Source of the DNA: an uncultured Sulfitobacter sp.
GTDB lineage: Bacteria; Pseudomonadota; Alphaproteobacteria; Rhodobacterales; Rhodobacteraceae
Assembly: GCA_947492925.1 (NCBI GenBank)
Contig: CANLOQ010000001.1
Location: 186,001 to 250,000, forward strand
Reading direction: 5' to 3'
Length of the DNA stretch: 64,000 bases
The notes under the pieces are model-generated. The model ran no database searches, had not been told where the DNA came from, and worked only from the letters and a program-made list of their open reading frames with translations. Below are positions 18,357 through 27,021 of this stretch, piece after piece (the first letter of the stretch is position 1; each line of letters opens with the position of its first letter). Both the position numbers and the translations under genes were made by a program.

Positions 18357-18386
18357 AGTGTGGTCGGATTCCCGCTTAAAGGTCAA
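18357..18386 (-). promoter_or_regulatory. Candidate promoter of bztABCD
   Basis: On the minus strand, TTGACC (18381-18386) and CACACT (18357-18362) are separated by 18 nt, about 105 nt before the bztA ATG. The -35 is good and the -10 weak, as is common in GC-rich alphaproteobacteria. A nearby GTGGCCCAC-like palindrome could be an operator but is not strong. Confidence 0.35.
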
Positions 18387-18460
18387 GGGTCAGCGCCCAA
18401 AAATACCGGTAAATCCGGCACCATCCGGGCCTGACGCATGCCGTTCGCACACAACGTCTC

Positions 18461-19177
18461 TCAGGTCTCGCGACAAAGCGTGAACATGGTGCTGGCGTGC
18501 AGGAATTGAGACCGCTTGAGCGCGGCAAGCGCTTCGGCCTCATCGTCCTTGCCCCACTGCTCCGCCTGCCAGATTTCATCAAGCCGCGACAGCGTCCAGA
18601 CTGCGTCGGGCGGGTGCGCGGCCTCGGCCACCGCAAACCCAAGGATCAGCGACCCCGAAAGGCTGACCAAATCGTGAAACGCCGCCAGTTCAAAGGACGT
18701 CAAGGCATGCGTGCGTGCGCTCAGGACATCCAGCGCTTTTTTGTCCTGCGGTACATGCATCACACCCGCACGCGGTTCCAACCGCGCGCCCAGAGCGTCC
18801 GCGCCCCAGTCCAGCATCGGGTCCCATTGGGCTGCCTGCAGGGCAACCAGTTCATCCGGATGATCCGCCCTGTAGCACAGCAAATCACTGTCGCCATATG
18901 CCGCCAGCATATCTGCCACTTCGGCATGCTGCACCGCGACCTTGTCAATGGCCGCATTGGCAGTCTTGGTTGCCGGCATGGAATGCGGGTTAATCTCGCC
19001 TTCCTGCGCATCCCATTCGGCGGCAATCACCTCGGCCATCGCGCGGGTCGGCACAACCAATCCGCGTTTGGCAGGCGTCTTGACCGCCCGCCCATCCAGT
19101 TGAATGCCGAAGCCCTCCGCTTCCGGCACAACTGCGCTCTCTTTCCAGAACCGCTTTGCTTTCCACGCATCGCTCAT
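18461..19177 (-). CDS. ATP12-type F1-ATPase assembly chaperone
   Basis: The 238-residue ATP12 family protein (PF07542) is, in mitochondria, the chaperone for the F1 alpha subunit. The start is MSDAWKAKRFWKE, chosen because it forms an ATGA overlap with the upstream HAD stop; the longer frame starting at 19192 would reach into that gene. Core family segments are FGIQLDGRAVKTPAKRGLVVPT, EWDAQEGEINPHSMPATKTANAAID and DLLCYRADHPDELVALQ. The gene is typical of alphaproteobacteria and supports the taxonomic assignment. Confidence 0.88.
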   Translation of the reverse strand: MSDAWKAKRFWKESAVVPEAEGFGIQLDGRAVKTPAKRGLVVPTRAMAEVIAAEWDAQEGEINPHSMPATKTANAAIDKVAVQHAEVADMLAAYGDSDLLCYRADHPDELVALQAAQWDPMLDWGADALGARLEPRAGVMHVPQDKKALDVLSARTHALTSFELAAFHDLVSLSGSLILGFAVAEAAHPPDAVWTLSRLDEIWQAEQWGKDDEAEALAALKRSQFLHASTMFTLCRET

Positions 19178-19857
19178 ACCGCAACACTCCATAGCTGATC
19201 CAACAGCGGGCGCAGTTCGGCGTAATCGTCAATCAGATGATCCGCCGCTGCCAGCCGCGCACGGCTATGATACCCCCAGCTGACCCCGATCCCGCGCACC
19301 CCTGCCGCCTGCGCCATCTCCATGTCAAAACTTGTATCGCCCACCATCACCGTTTCCGCCGGGGCCACACCGGCCTCGTTCATCGCTTGCAGGATCATCG
19401 ACGGATGCGGCTTGGATGGGTGGAAATCCGCCACCTGTCGCGTGATGAACAAACCGTCCAGCGCGTGCCCTTCGATCAGCTTGTCCAGCCCTCTCTTGGA
19501 TTTACCGGTGGCCACGCCCAATAACACCTCGGGCAGCTTTTGCAATTCGCGCAAGGTCTCAAGCGCGCCGGGATAAAGAGGCGAGGACGCGGCCACACCG
19601 GCACGCGCGCGCATCTCCATATAGGCCGCCTTATAGGCCTGCTCCATCCGTGTATGCGCCGCCTCAGACAATTCCGGCACCAGCAGGGGAAAGATCACAT
19701 CCAGCGAAAGCCCCACAACCCCCAGCACAGTGTCACGCGGGGGCACGGGTAGATCGACGGCGGCATAGGCCTGCGCCATCGCCGCCAGAATATCGGCCTG
19801 ACTGTCGACCAGCGTGCCGTCCACATCAAAGATCACCAGCCGCAGTGGCGCACTCAT
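19174..19857 (-). CDS. HAD family hydrolase (phosphoglycolate phosphatase-like)
   Basis: The 227-residue HAD-IA phosphatase has motif I FDVDGTLVDS, motif II LGVATGKSKRGLD and motif III/IV MVGDTSFDMEMAQAAGVRGIGVSWG. The cap domain lies between residues 15 and 85. The substrate is not fixed by sequence; it is often annotated as phosphoglycolate phosphatase-like. It is sandwiched by 4-nt ATGA overlaps with the RluA-family gene and the ATP12 gene, so it belongs to one translational unit. Confidence 0.87.
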   Translation of the reverse strand: MSAPLRLVIFDVDGTLVDSQADILAAMAQAYAAVDLPVPPRDTVLGVVGLSLDVIFPLLVPELSEAAHTRMEQAYKAAYMEMRARAGVAASSPLYPGALETLRELQKLPEVLLGVATGKSKRGLDKLIEGHALDGLFITRQVADFHPSKPHPSMILQAMNEAGVAPAETVMVGDTSFDMEMAQAAGVRGIGVSWGYHSRARLAAADHLIDDYAELRPLLDQLWSVAV

Positions 19858-20900
19858 TGCAATGCCTCGAATGGATCTTCCGCCGCCAGATCCTCGGTCC
19901 AGCCAAAGGTATCCCAGGAATGGACCATATGATCGGGCAGCTCCGCCGTCACCGTGATAAGCTTGCGGGTCTCGGGGTGCTCAAACCGCATCATCCGCGC
20001 GTGCAGGTGCAGCTTCTTGCTGATCACACCACCCAGTTGCGCGCCCCAGCCGTCACCCATGTTTTCCTGACCCGATCCGCCGTATTTACCATCCCCCGCA
20101 ATCGGGTGACCGATCTCGGCCATATGCGCGCGCAGCTGGTGCGTGCGCCCCGTCACCGGCTCCAGCGCCACCCAAGACGCGCGGCTCGCCACCCGGTAAA
20201 GCGTGGCATAAAGCGTATGCGCCCGCTTGGCCCCCGGCGTATCATTCATGTCGCGCGGATGCACCGCGATCATCTTCTCGCCCTCGCCGCCCCTGCCGTG
20301 CCCGCCCGCCTTGACCAGACCATAGCGGATTTCACCCAGATAGGGCGTCGGCACACCCGCAACCAAAGCCCAGTAGATCTTGCGCGTCTCGCGGTGCCGC
20401 ATCGCCGCCGTCAGCGCCTTGGCCGCCAACCGTGTGCGCGCCAGCAGAAGAACGCCGGACGTGTCCTTGTCCAGCCGGTGTACCAGACGCGGCCGTTCCT
20501 CCGCGTCGAACATCAGTGCCTCGCCCAGCCCGTCCACATGCCGGTCGCCCTGCCCCGATCCGCCCTGCACCGGCAAACCGGCGGGCTTGTTCAGCGCGAT
20601 CACATGATCATCGCGGTAAATCACACAGGACCGGATAAATTTGGTATCGGCATCACTCACCCCGGTGCGCTTGGGCGGTGGCGGCGGTCCGCTGTCGGGC
20701 AGGGGCGGCACCCGCACTTGTTGTCCTGCCTCCAGCCGCGTCGATCCCTTGACGCGCCCCCCGTCCACACGGATCTCACCCTTGCGGCACATCTTTTCGA
20801 TACGCCCCTGCGGAATATGCGGAAACACCCGCTTGAACCAACGGTCCAGCCGCTGGTCGGCGTCATCCGCCCCGATGGTCAATGTCTGAACCCGGCTCAT
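19854..20900 (-). CDS. RluA-family 23S rRNA pseudouridine synthase (RluC-like)
   Basis: This is a 348-residue enzyme. The N-terminal S4 RNA-binding domain (QRLDRWFKRVFPHIPQGRIEKMCRKGEIRVDG) is followed by the RluA catalytic domain with the Asp-containing motif VHRLDKDTSGVLLLAR, then GRTHQLRAHMAEIGHPIAGD. The start is MSRVQTL, giving an ATGA overlap with crcB; an eight-codon longer frame runs into crcB. Loop GGSGQGDRHV matches RluC/RluD branches. The target uridines are not deducible. Confidence 0.9.
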   Translation of the reverse strand: MSRVQTLTIGADDADQRLDRWFKRVFPHIPQGRIEKMCRKGEIRVDGGRVKGSTRLEAGQQVRVPPLPDSGPPPPPKRTGVSDADTKFIRSCVIYRDDHVIALNKPAGLPVQGGSGQGDRHVDGLGEALMFDAEERPRLVHRLDKDTSGVLLLARTRLAAKALTAAMRHRETRKIYWALVAGVPTPYLGEIRYGLVKAGGHGRGGEGEKMIAVHPRDMNDTPGAKRAHTLYATLYRVASRASWVALEPVTGRTHQLRAHMAEIGHPIAGDGKYGGSGQENMGDGWGAQLGGVISKKLHLHARMMRFEHPETRKLITVTAELPDHMVHSWDTFGWTEDLAAEDPFEALQ

Positions 20901-21277
20901 GCCATCATCCCCCGTGCGGCCCAAAGGCCCAAAACCAGCGCCCCGATGGAAACCCCCACCGACAGCACCACATACAACGATGCCGCGCCGTAACTGCCCC
21001 GCTCAATCAATGTCACTGTCTCAAGCGAAAACGCTGAAAACGTCGTAAAACCGCCCAGCACACCCGTCATCACGAAAGGGCTTAAATGCGTGAGCCCCCT
21101 TTGCGCCGCCAGCACAACAAAGACGCCCATCAGGAACGACCCGATCACGTTGACCGTCAGGATCGCCAGCGGAAACTCCGCAGGCCCCGTCAGCCGCATC
21201 ACCGCGACACCGGACAAAAACCTAAGCGCGGCACCAATCGCACCGCCCAAAGCAACAAGAAGCATCGTTGAAAACAT
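20897..21277 (-). CDS. crcB: Fluoride channel CrcB/Fluc
   Basis: The 126-residue, four-helix inner-membrane channel exports fluoride. It has the N-terminal GGAIGAALRFLSG, NVIGSFLMG and the signature GGFTTFSAFSLET. It leads a four-gene translationally coupled set (crcB, rluC-like, HAD, ATP12). I found no fluoride riboswitch in the 133-nt leader; instead copy 2 of the 22-bp repeat lies there. Confidence 0.93.
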   Translation of the reverse strand: MFSTMLLVALGGAIGAALRFLSGVAVMRLTGPAEFPLAILTVNVIGSFLMGVFVVLAAQRGLTHLSPFVMTGVLGGFTTFSAFSLETVTLIERGSYGAASLYVVLSVGVSIGALVLGLWAARGMMA

Positions 21278-21326
21278 GGCGCGTCTGTCATGCTTTACAC
21301 CCCGATTGTCAAGCGCGCGGCCCCCG

Positions 21327-21348
21327 CTTCATCTTTCCAATACAACTC
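21327..21348 (-). repeat. Dispersed 22-bp repeat, copy 2
   Basis: It shares the core CTTCATCTTTCCAATACAAC (plus strand) plus TC with 11624-11645 (one A/G difference) and 24142-24163 (identical). It lies 50 nt upstream of the crcB start, reading in crcB direction on the minus strand as GAGTTGTATTGGAAAGATGA followed by AGCGGGGG. Confidence 0.8.
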
Positions 21349-21410
21349 CGGCACGCACGCAGCAACAGGTCCGCCGCCCCCGCAGGGCGCAGCCGATCCC
21401 ACAGGGCGAC

Positions 21411-22718
21411 CTACCCGTCCCGCTTCGCCCGTAACTTCGCAAAATAGGCCACGCGCTTGCCCAGTTCACGCTCAAAACCACGCTCTACCGGGGCATAGAA
21501 CTGCGCCCTCGCCATTCCCTCGGGGAAATAGTCCTGCCCTGAAAAGCCGTCCTCGGCATCGTGGTCATAAGCATAGCCAGCGCCATACCCCATATCCTTC
21601 ATCATGCCCGTGGCCGCGTTCAGGATATGTTTGGGCGGCGGGGCCGATCCGGTCTCTTTGGCCGCCTTGCGCGCGCCCTTGTAGGCGACGTAAGCCGCGT
21701 TTGATTTCGGCGCCAGCGCCAGATAGGCCACCGCCTGCGCCAATGCCAGTTCGCCCTCGGGCGATCCCAAACGCTCGTAGGTTTGCCAGCTTTGCAAACA
21801 CACCGCCTGCGCCTGTGGATCGGCCAGCCCAATATCCTCAACCGCCATGCGGGTGATCCGCCGGGCCAGAAACCGCGGGTCCTCGCCCCCCTCCAGCATC
21901 CGCGCAAACCAGTACAGCGCCGCATCCGGATCCGACCCGCGCACCGACTTGTGCAGAGCCGAAATCAGATTGTAGTGCCCATCCCCGGACTTATCGTATT
22001 GTGCCGCGCGCCGCATCAGCCGCGCCCCCAGCGCGCCACTGTCCAGCGTGTCCTCCACATTCCACGCCGTCACCTGCTCCACCAGATTAAGCAGGGCCCG
22101 TCCGTCACCGTCCGCCATCTCCAGCAACGCCGCGCGTGCAGGCCCGTCCAGCGGCAGGCTGCGGCCCAGCTCCTGCTCGGCGCGCTGCGCCATCAACTCC
22201 AGGTCTGCCAGCGAAAGCCGCTCCAATACCATCACCTGCGACCGGCTCATCACCGCCGCATTCAACTCAAAACTCGGGTTCTCCGTCGTGGCCCCCACCA
22301 GCAGGATCGTCCCGTCCTCCATATGCGGCAGAAACCCGTCCTGCTGCGCCTTGTTGAAGCGGTGTATCTCATCGACAAACAGCAGCGTCCCCTGCCCGTT
22401 CTGCCGCCTGATCCGCGCCGCCTCGAATACTTTGCGCAATTCCGGCACGCCCGAAAAAATCGCACTGATCTGCACAAAATGCAGGTCCGTTTCATCCGCC
22501 AGCAAACGCGCAATTGTGGTTTTACCCACTCCGGGCGGCCCCCAAAAGATCAGCGACGACAGGCTGCCCGATGCCAGCATCACGGTCAGCGGCCCCTCAG
22601 GCCCTAAAATCTGTTGTTGACCAATGACATCCGCCAACCGCTTTGGCCGCAGCCGGTCCGCAAGAGGCCGGTGCCCCGATGGCTCGGGTACTGATCCGCT
22701 GTCAAACAAATCAGCCAT
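21411..22718 (-). CDS. rarA: Replication-associated recombination protein A (RarA/MgsA AAA ATPase)
   Basis: The 435-residue AAA+ ATPase is involved in replication fork maintenance. The N-terminus RPLADRLRPKRLADVIGQQQILG is typical. Walker A is GPPGVGKTT, Walker B is FVDEIHRFNKAQQD, sensor 1 is GATTENPSFE and the C-terminal MgsA domain carries RGSDPDAALYWFARML and DIGLADPQA. The start overlaps the protease stop by one base (TGATG). Confidence 0.95.
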   Translation of the reverse strand: MADLFDSGSVPEPSGHRPLADRLRPKRLADVIGQQQILGPEGPLTVMLASGSLSSLIFWGPPGVGKTTIARLLADETDLHFVQISAIFSGVPELRKVFEAARIRRQNGQGTLLFVDEIHRFNKAQQDGFLPHMEDGTILLVGATTENPSFELNAAVMSRSQVMVLERLSLADLELMAQRAEQELGRSLPLDGPARAALLEMADGDGRALLNLVEQVTAWNVEDTLDSGALGARLMRRAAQYDKSGDGHYNLISALHKSVRGSDPDAALYWFARMLEGGEDPRFLARRITRMAVEDIGLADPQAQAVCLQSWQTYERLGSPEGELALAQAVAYLALAPKSNAAYVAYKGARKAAKETGSAPPPKHILNAATGMMKDMGYGAGYAYDHDAEDGFSGQDYFPEGMARAQFYAPVERGFERELGKRVAYFAKLRAKRDG

Positions 22719-24097
22719 CAGACACGAAACCGCAGCACGCTGCGCCGGGCACCGCGCTGGATCACCATCTCGATCCGGCGCAGCGCACCGGACAGGACCG
22801 TTGCCACCTCGCCCGGATGCCCCACTTCGATCCCATTGACCGACACAATCACATCGCCATCGCGCAGGCCAACACGGTTGCCAAAACGCCCGCTGTCAAC
22901 CACCGCCACACCCACGCTCTCCAGCGGCAAATTCATCTCCGAAATCACCGCCGGGTTGACCCGCACCAGACGCAAGCCGGGCAACAGACTGCGCGCCGTC
23001 AGCGTGGTCTCGTTGCGCGGTGGCAGGTCAGGTGCCTGCGTCAGATCAACGGCCAAGGTGCGGGCTGCCCCATCCCGCAGAATATCCACCGCTGCGCGGT
23101 TGCCCATGCCCACCACGCTCATCCGGTACACCATCTCCGCAGGCGTGTTCACAGGCTCGCCCTCTACGGCCGTAATCACATCACCCACCTCAAGCCCGGC
23201 CGCCGCAAAAGGACTGGCGGTATGCACCCCCGACACGATGATGCCACCGGGACGGTCCAGCCCCAGCGGACCGGCCATATCCGCATCCACCGGCTGGCCG
23301 CTGATCCCGGCCCAGGGCCGCTGAAACCGCGTTTGTCCCGCCTTGGCCTGCGCCACAAAAGCCCCCACAAGATCCGCCGGTATCGCGAATCCAATGCCGT
23401 TTGATCCGCCCGACCGGGTCAGGATCGAGGTGTTGATCCCCATCAGCCGCCCGGCCATGTCCACCAATGCACCACCAGAGTTTCCGGGATTGATCGGTGC
23501 GTCGGTCTGAATGAAATAGCCAAGCCCGGCATTGCCACCACCCGCCCGGCTCCGCGCCAGCCCGGACACAATCCCGCTGCTCACCGTCTGCCCCACACCA
23601 AACGGATTGCCGATGGCCAGCGCCAATTCCCCAACTTCCACACTGTCGCTCTCACGCAGTTCAAGATACGGCAGTTCAACCTCATCCTCGATCTGCAAAA
23701 TCGCAAGGTCCGCTTCCTCATCCCCCAGCAAAACACGTGCAGAAAATTCCCGTCGGTCGTTCAGCACCACCCGAATTTCCGTGGCCATGCCGACCACATG
23801 ATAATTTGACACAACAATCCCGTCCTCCGACAGGATCACACCCGACCCAAGCGAATTCTGCACACGTGGTTTTTCCGAAAACGGATCCCGAAAAAACCGC
23901 TCAAAAAACGGATCGCGCTGCAAGGGCGTGCGCGCGGGTGCCGCCATGATCTTGGCATAGATGTTCACAACCGCCGGGGCCGCCTGCCGAACCAAAGGCG
24001 CAAAACTCAGCTGCATCTGCGCCGCCGATGACGGCACCTGCTGGGCTGCCAACGGGGCGGCCAAAAGCCAAATCAGAAGAAAACCAAGACTGCGCAT
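22718..24097 (-). CDS. degP: Do-like periplasmic serine protease (DegP/HtrA family)
   Basis: This is a 459-residue protein. The start is MRSLGFLLIWLLAAPLAAQQ, a signal peptide; an open frame extending to 24160 would include the repeat at 24142 and begin with TTG, and is rejected. The catalytic triad is His100 (SNYHVV), Asp130 (EADLAI) and Ser207 (NPGNSGGALVD). Two PDZ domains follow (about residues 255-345 and 360-455). The enzyme degrades or chaperones misfolded envelope proteins. It overlaps rarA, an unusual partner, and is transcribed just after the rplQ terminator region on the same strand. Confidence 0.92.
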   Translation of the reverse strand: MRSLGFLLIWLLAAPLAAQQVPSSAAQMQLSFAPLVRQAAPAVVNIYAKIMAAPARTPLQRDPFFERFFRDPFSEKPRVQNSLGSGVILSEDGIVVSNYHVVGMATEIRVVLNDRREFSARVLLGDEEADLAILQIEDEVELPYLELRESDSVEVGELALAIGNPFGVGQTVSSGIVSGLARSRAGGGNAGLGYFIQTDAPINPGNSGGALVDMAGRLMGINTSILTRSGGSNGIGFAIPADLVGAFVAQAKAGQTRFQRPWAGISGQPVDADMAGPLGLDRPGGIIVSGVHTASPFAAAGLEVGDVITAVEGEPVNTPAEMVYRMSVVGMGNRAAVDILRDGAARTLAVDLTQAPDLPPRNETTLTARSLLPGLRLVRVNPAVISEMNLPLESVGVAVVDSGRFGNRVGLRDGDVIVSVNGIEVGHPGEVATVLSGALRRIEMVIQRGARRSVLRFRV

Positions 24098-24141
24098 CAC
24101 CCGATGATATGCGCGCACCTGCCGTGGCGCGCAACACCCCT

Positions 24142-24163
24142 CTTCATCTTTCCAATACAACTC
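24142..24163 (-). repeat. Dispersed 22-bp repeat, copy 3
   Basis: It is identical to copy 2 at 21327-21348 and ends 45 nt before the degP start, reading in the same direction as degP. It sits between the rplQ terminator and degP, so it could be part of a promoter or leader. Confidence 0.8.
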
Positions 24164-24180
24164 AAATATGACCTGAACGC

Positions 24181-24206
24181 AAAAAGCCCCGCCAGAAGGC
24201 AGGGCT
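24181..24206 (-). terminator. Rho-independent terminator of the spc/alpha operon after rplQ
   Basis: On the minus strand, AGCCCTGCC pairs with GGCGGGGCT (one G-U) around a TTCT loop, followed by a run of T (24181-24184). It lies about 40 nt beyond the rplQ stop and clearly ends the ribosomal transcript before degP. Confidence 0.9.
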
Positions 24207-24244
24207 CAACAGGATGCCACCGGCACCCTAAATCAATCAAGGCT

Positions 24245-24661
24245 TTATTCTGCGGCTTCTTCCGCAGCCAGACGCGCCTTGTCACCGGCACCTTTTGCGT
24301 CGCGGTCACGGTCCACGAATTCGATGATCGCCATCGGCGCCATGTCACCGTAACGGAAGCCCGCTTTCAGAACGCGCACATAGCCGCCCTGACGGTCCTT
24401 GTAGCGAGGGCCAAGCACGTCAAACAGCTTGGCCACATACTGGTCTTGCTTGAGCTTGCTTGCGGCCTGACGGCGCGCGTGCAGATCGCCCCGTTTGGCC
24501 AGCGTGATCATCTTTTCGATGATCGGGCGCAGTTCTTTTGCCTTGGGCAGGGTTGTCTTGATCTGCTCATGTTCAATGAGGGAGCCGGCCATGTTCGCCC
24601 AGAGCGCCTTGCGGTGCTCATGTGTGCGGTTCAGACGGCGGTATCCACGTGCGTGACGCAT
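24245..24661 (-). CDS. rplQ: 50S ribosomal protein L17
   Basis: The 138-residue protein starts [20 protein letters not shown], the universal L17 N-terminus, and contains [16 protein letters not shown]-type and [14 protein letters not shown] segments. It is the last gene of the alpha-operon part, 194 nt beyond rpoA instead of the more usual close spacing, because a long inverted repeat occupies the gap. Confidence 0.97.
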   Translation of the reverse strand: MRHARGYRRLNRTHEHRKALWANMAGSLIEHEQIKTTLPKAKELRPIIEKMITLAKRGDLHARRQAASKLKQDQYVAKLFDVLGPRYKDRQGGYVRVLKAGFRYGDMAPMAIIEFVDRDRDAKGAGDKARLAAEEAAE

Positions 24662-24757
24662 ATTTCTTCTCCTAAATGTGCCCTCTACGGGCTATTTTAC
24701 TTTGTCCGGCCGGTGATGCGTGTCACCGGCTCTCCTTGGGGTCTTGCGACCCGATTT

Positions 24758-24802
24758 TGGTGCGATGTCATCCCGGCCTTGAGCCGGGATGACATCGCAC
24801 CA
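24758..24802. repeat. Perfect 20-bp inverted repeat between rpoA and rplQ
   Basis: The arm TGGTGCGATGTCATCCCGGC (24758-24777) is exactly complementary to 24783-24802 around the 5-nt loop CTTGA. The core GTCATCCCGG...CCGGGATGAC resembles dispersed palindromic repeats known in several alphaproteobacteria. It lies in the transcribed spacer of an essential operon. Confidence 0.85.
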
Positions 24803-24823
24803 TCCTCGCGCGGGAAGCACGAG

Positions 24824-24844
24824 ACCCCGGATCAAGTCCGGGGT
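24824..24844. repeat. Secondary palindrome adjoining the inverted repeat
   Basis: ACCCCGGA pairs with TCCGGGGT around the loop TCAAG. It is 22 nt from the 20-bp inverted repeat and 12 nt from the rpoA stop. The sequence (CCCCGGATCAAGTCCGGGG) has the same layout as the first palindrome, so the two may be modules of one composite repeat element. Confidence 0.65.
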
Positions 24845-24855
24845 ACGAAGACCAC

Positions 24856-25872
24856 TTAGAAGTTGTCTTCAAACTTCTTCGCAAGATCCTCGATGTTGTC
24901 CGGTGGCCAGTCCTCGACGTCCATACCAAGATGCAGACCCATACCCGACAGCACTTCCTTGATCTCGTTCAGGGACTTGCGGCCAAAGTTCGGCGTGCGC
25001 AGCATTTCGGCTTCGGTCTTTTGGATGAGATCGCCGATATAAACGATATTATCGTTCTTCAGGCAGTTCGCAGAACGGACAGACAATTCCAGCTCGTCCA
25101 CCTTCTTCAAGAGCAGCGGGTTGAACTCAAGACCGTCATCTTCATCGGCACGCGATGCAGACTCAGGCTCGTCGAAGTTCACAAAGATGCCCAGCTGGTC
25201 CTGCAGAATGCGCGCGGCAAAGGCCACCGCATCATCCGGCGTGATGGAGCCGTCCGTTTCGACCTTCATCGTCAGCTTGTCATAATCCAGCACCTGACCT
25301 TCGCGGGTCGGCTGCACGTCGTAGCTGACTTTCTTGACCGGCGAATAAATCGCGTCAATCGGTATCAGACCGATGGGTGCATCCTCGGGCTTATTCTTGT
25401 CCGCAGACACATAGCCCTTGCCGGTGTTGACCGTCAGCTCCATGTAAACGTCGGCACCGTCATCCAGGTGACAGATCACGTGATCGCGGTTCAGAATTTC
25501 GATACCGGCGGATTCAGAGATATCACCCGCCGTCACAACACCCGGCCCCTTGGCAGAGATCGACAGGCGCTTTGGCCCTTCGACTTCCATGCGGATGCTC
25601 ACACCCTTGAGGTTCAGGATGATGTCGGTGACGTCCTCACGCACACCGGCAACTGATGAAAACTCGTGCAAAACATTGTCAATTTGTACGGATGTGATCG
25701 CAGCACCCTGCAGCGATGACATCAGAACACGGCGCAGTGCGTTGCCCATTGTAAGGCCAAAGCCCCGCTCAAGCGGCTCTGCCATTACGGTTGCCTGACG
25801 TGCGGGATCGTTGCCCGGCTTGACGTCAAGCTGCTGTGGTTTGATCAATTCGGCCCAATTTTTGTGGATCAT
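24856..25872 (-). CDS. rpoA: RNA polymerase alpha subunit
   Basis: This is a 338-residue full-length alpha. The start is [17 protein letters not shown] with GGAGGG upstream; a 20-codon longer open frame is not supported. The N-terminal assembly domain has [24 protein letters not shown]. The C-terminal domain starts near [32 protein letters not shown] and binds UP elements and activators. It follows rpsK by 114 nt. Confidence 0.98.
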   Translation of the reverse strand: MIHKNWAELIKPQQLDVKPGNDPARQATVMAEPLERGFGLTMGNALRRVLMSSLQGAAITSVQIDNVLHEFSSVAGVREDVTDIILNLKGVSIRMEVEGPKRLSISAKGPGVVTAGDISESAGIEILNRDHVICHLDDGADVYMELTVNTGKGYVSADKNKPEDAPIGLIPIDAIYSPVKKVSYDVQPTREGQVLDYDKLTMKVETDGSITPDDAVAFAARILQDQLGIFVNFDEPESASRADEDDGLEFNPLLLKKVDELELSVRSANCLKNDNIVYIGDLIQKTEAEMLRTPNFGRKSLNEIKEVLSGMGLHLGMDVEDWPPDNIEDLAKKFEDNF

Positions 25873-25986
25873 GCGTCCCTCCATTCTTGTTTGTGCCTCA
25901 TGTCCAAAAGGCGCAAACGCTCGAGGTTTCAAAAAGCAGTATGGGGCCTGCGGATTTCACGCAGACCCCGGTAATCGTAATGTCGC

Positions 25987-26376
25987 TTAGACGCGGCGGC
26001 GCTTTGGGGGGCGGCAGCCGTTGTGGGCCATCGGTGTCACATCACGGATCGACGTGATGTTGAAACCGGCAGCCGCCAGAGCGCGCAGCGCGGATTCGCG
26101 GCCGGAACCGGGACCCTGCACTTCAACTTCCAGCGTCTTCACACCGTGTTCCTGCGCCTTGCGGCCTGCATCTTCGGCAGCCATCTGCGCGGCGTAAGGC
26201 GTGGACTTACGAGAGCCCTTGAAGCCCATCGTGCCCGCAGACGACCAGGAAATCGCATTGCCCTGCACATCAGAGATCAGGATCTTGGTGTTGTTAAAGC
26301 TGGAGTTGACGTGCGCCACACCAGCGGCGATGTTCTTGGAAACCTTGCGCTTAACGCGCCGTGTATCACGTGCCAT
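25987..26376 (-). CDS. rpsK: 30S ribosomal protein S11
   Basis: The 129-residue protein of the 30S platform has [22 protein letters not shown] and [42 protein letters not shown], the conserved C-terminus. It lies 15 nt after rpsM in the usual S13-S11-alpha-L17 order; the S4 gene is not in between, as is normal in alphaproteobacteria. Confidence 0.98.
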   Translation of the reverse strand: MARDTRRVKRKVSKNIAAGVAHVNSSFNNTKILISDVQGNAISWSSAGTMGFKGSRKSTPYAAQMAAEDAGRKAQEHGVKTLEVEVQGPGSGRESALRALAAAGFNITSIRDVTPMAHNGCRPPKRRRV

Positions 26377-26391
26377 TTGCGTAAGCCTCCC

Positions 26392-26760
26392 TTATTTCTT
26401 CTTACCGGCAATGGCCTTTGCGGGGCCTTTGCGGGTGCGAGCGTTGGTGTGTGTGCGCTGACCGCGAACGGGCAGGTTACGACGGTGGCGCAGGCCACGG
26501 TAGCAACCAAGATCCATCAGACGCTTGATGTTCATCTGAGTATCACGGCGCAGGTCACCTTCGACGGTATAGTTCTCGTCGATGTGCTCGCGGATTTTCA
26601 GAACTTCGGCGTCGGACAGTTCGTTGATACGGCGCGAACGCTCGATGCCAACCGCTTCGCAGATCGCTTCTGCGGAAGAGTTGCCGATACCGGTGATGTA
26701 AGTGAGGGCGATTGGAACCCGCTTTGCAGTCGGGATGTTTACGCCGGCAATACGTGCCAC
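26392..26760 (-). CDS. rpsM: 30S ribosomal protein S13 (GTG start)
   Basis: The 122-residue protein starts at a GTG codon (26758-26760) translated as [15 protein letters not shown], the family start. A 17-codon longer open frame beginning MKKGSGITD is out of family, and AAGGAA lies just before the GTG. It contains [43 protein letters not shown]13 contacts the P-site tRNA and 23S rRNA. Note that rpmJ is absent from this operon position. Confidence 0.94.
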   Translation of the reverse strand: MARIAGVNIPTAKRVPIALTYITGIGNSSAEAICEAVGIERSRRINELSDAEVLKIREHIDENYTVEGDLRRDTQMNIKRLMDLGCYRGLRHRRNLPVRGQRTHTNARTRKGPAKAIAGKKK

Positions 26761-26952
26761 GTGTGCAATTCCTTTTCGTTGCGGGTCCGTGATACCAGAC
26801 CCTTTTTTCACAACATAAGCCCGAGGCAGATGCCGCCGGGCTATCGCTGATCAGGTGATCTTGTGGCGCGGGTGCGACCCAAACCACAAATTGATTCTCA
26901 TTCGAGATAGCGCTGACTATGGGGTTTTTGAACGAGCGTCAACCCACTGGGG

Positions 26953-26973
26953 CCACCCTCAGATCGGGTGGCG
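26953..26973. terminator. Hairpin in the adk-rpsM spacer
   Basis: GCCACCC (26953-26959) pairs with GGGTGGC (26967-26973) across 7 nt. The 261-nt spacer 26761-27021 also carries an imperfect stem next to the adk stop (GGATGCGGAC with GCCCGCGTCC). Neither is followed by a convincing U-run on the minus strand, so this may be a partial terminator, attenuator or promoter region. No gene is present here. Confidence 0.4.
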
Positions 26974-27021
26974 CATTCCTGGATAAACCGGATGCGGACT
27001 TCTTAAAAAGCCCGCGTCCCC

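Noticed and set aside
19650-20993. 447-codon plus-strand open frame across rluC/HAD region
   Set aside because: It is antisense to two well-supported genes, is Arg/Pro/His-rich and has no recognisable family; a shadow of high GC coding DNA.
21278-21410. Fluoride riboswitch upstream of crcB
   Set aside because: No pseudoknot-type fluoride motif could be recognised in the 133-nt leader.
24098-24160. Longer degP start at a TTG inside the 22-bp repeat
   Set aside because: The signal peptide begins at MRSLGFLL; the extension is not conserved-looking and is encoded by a dispersed repeat.
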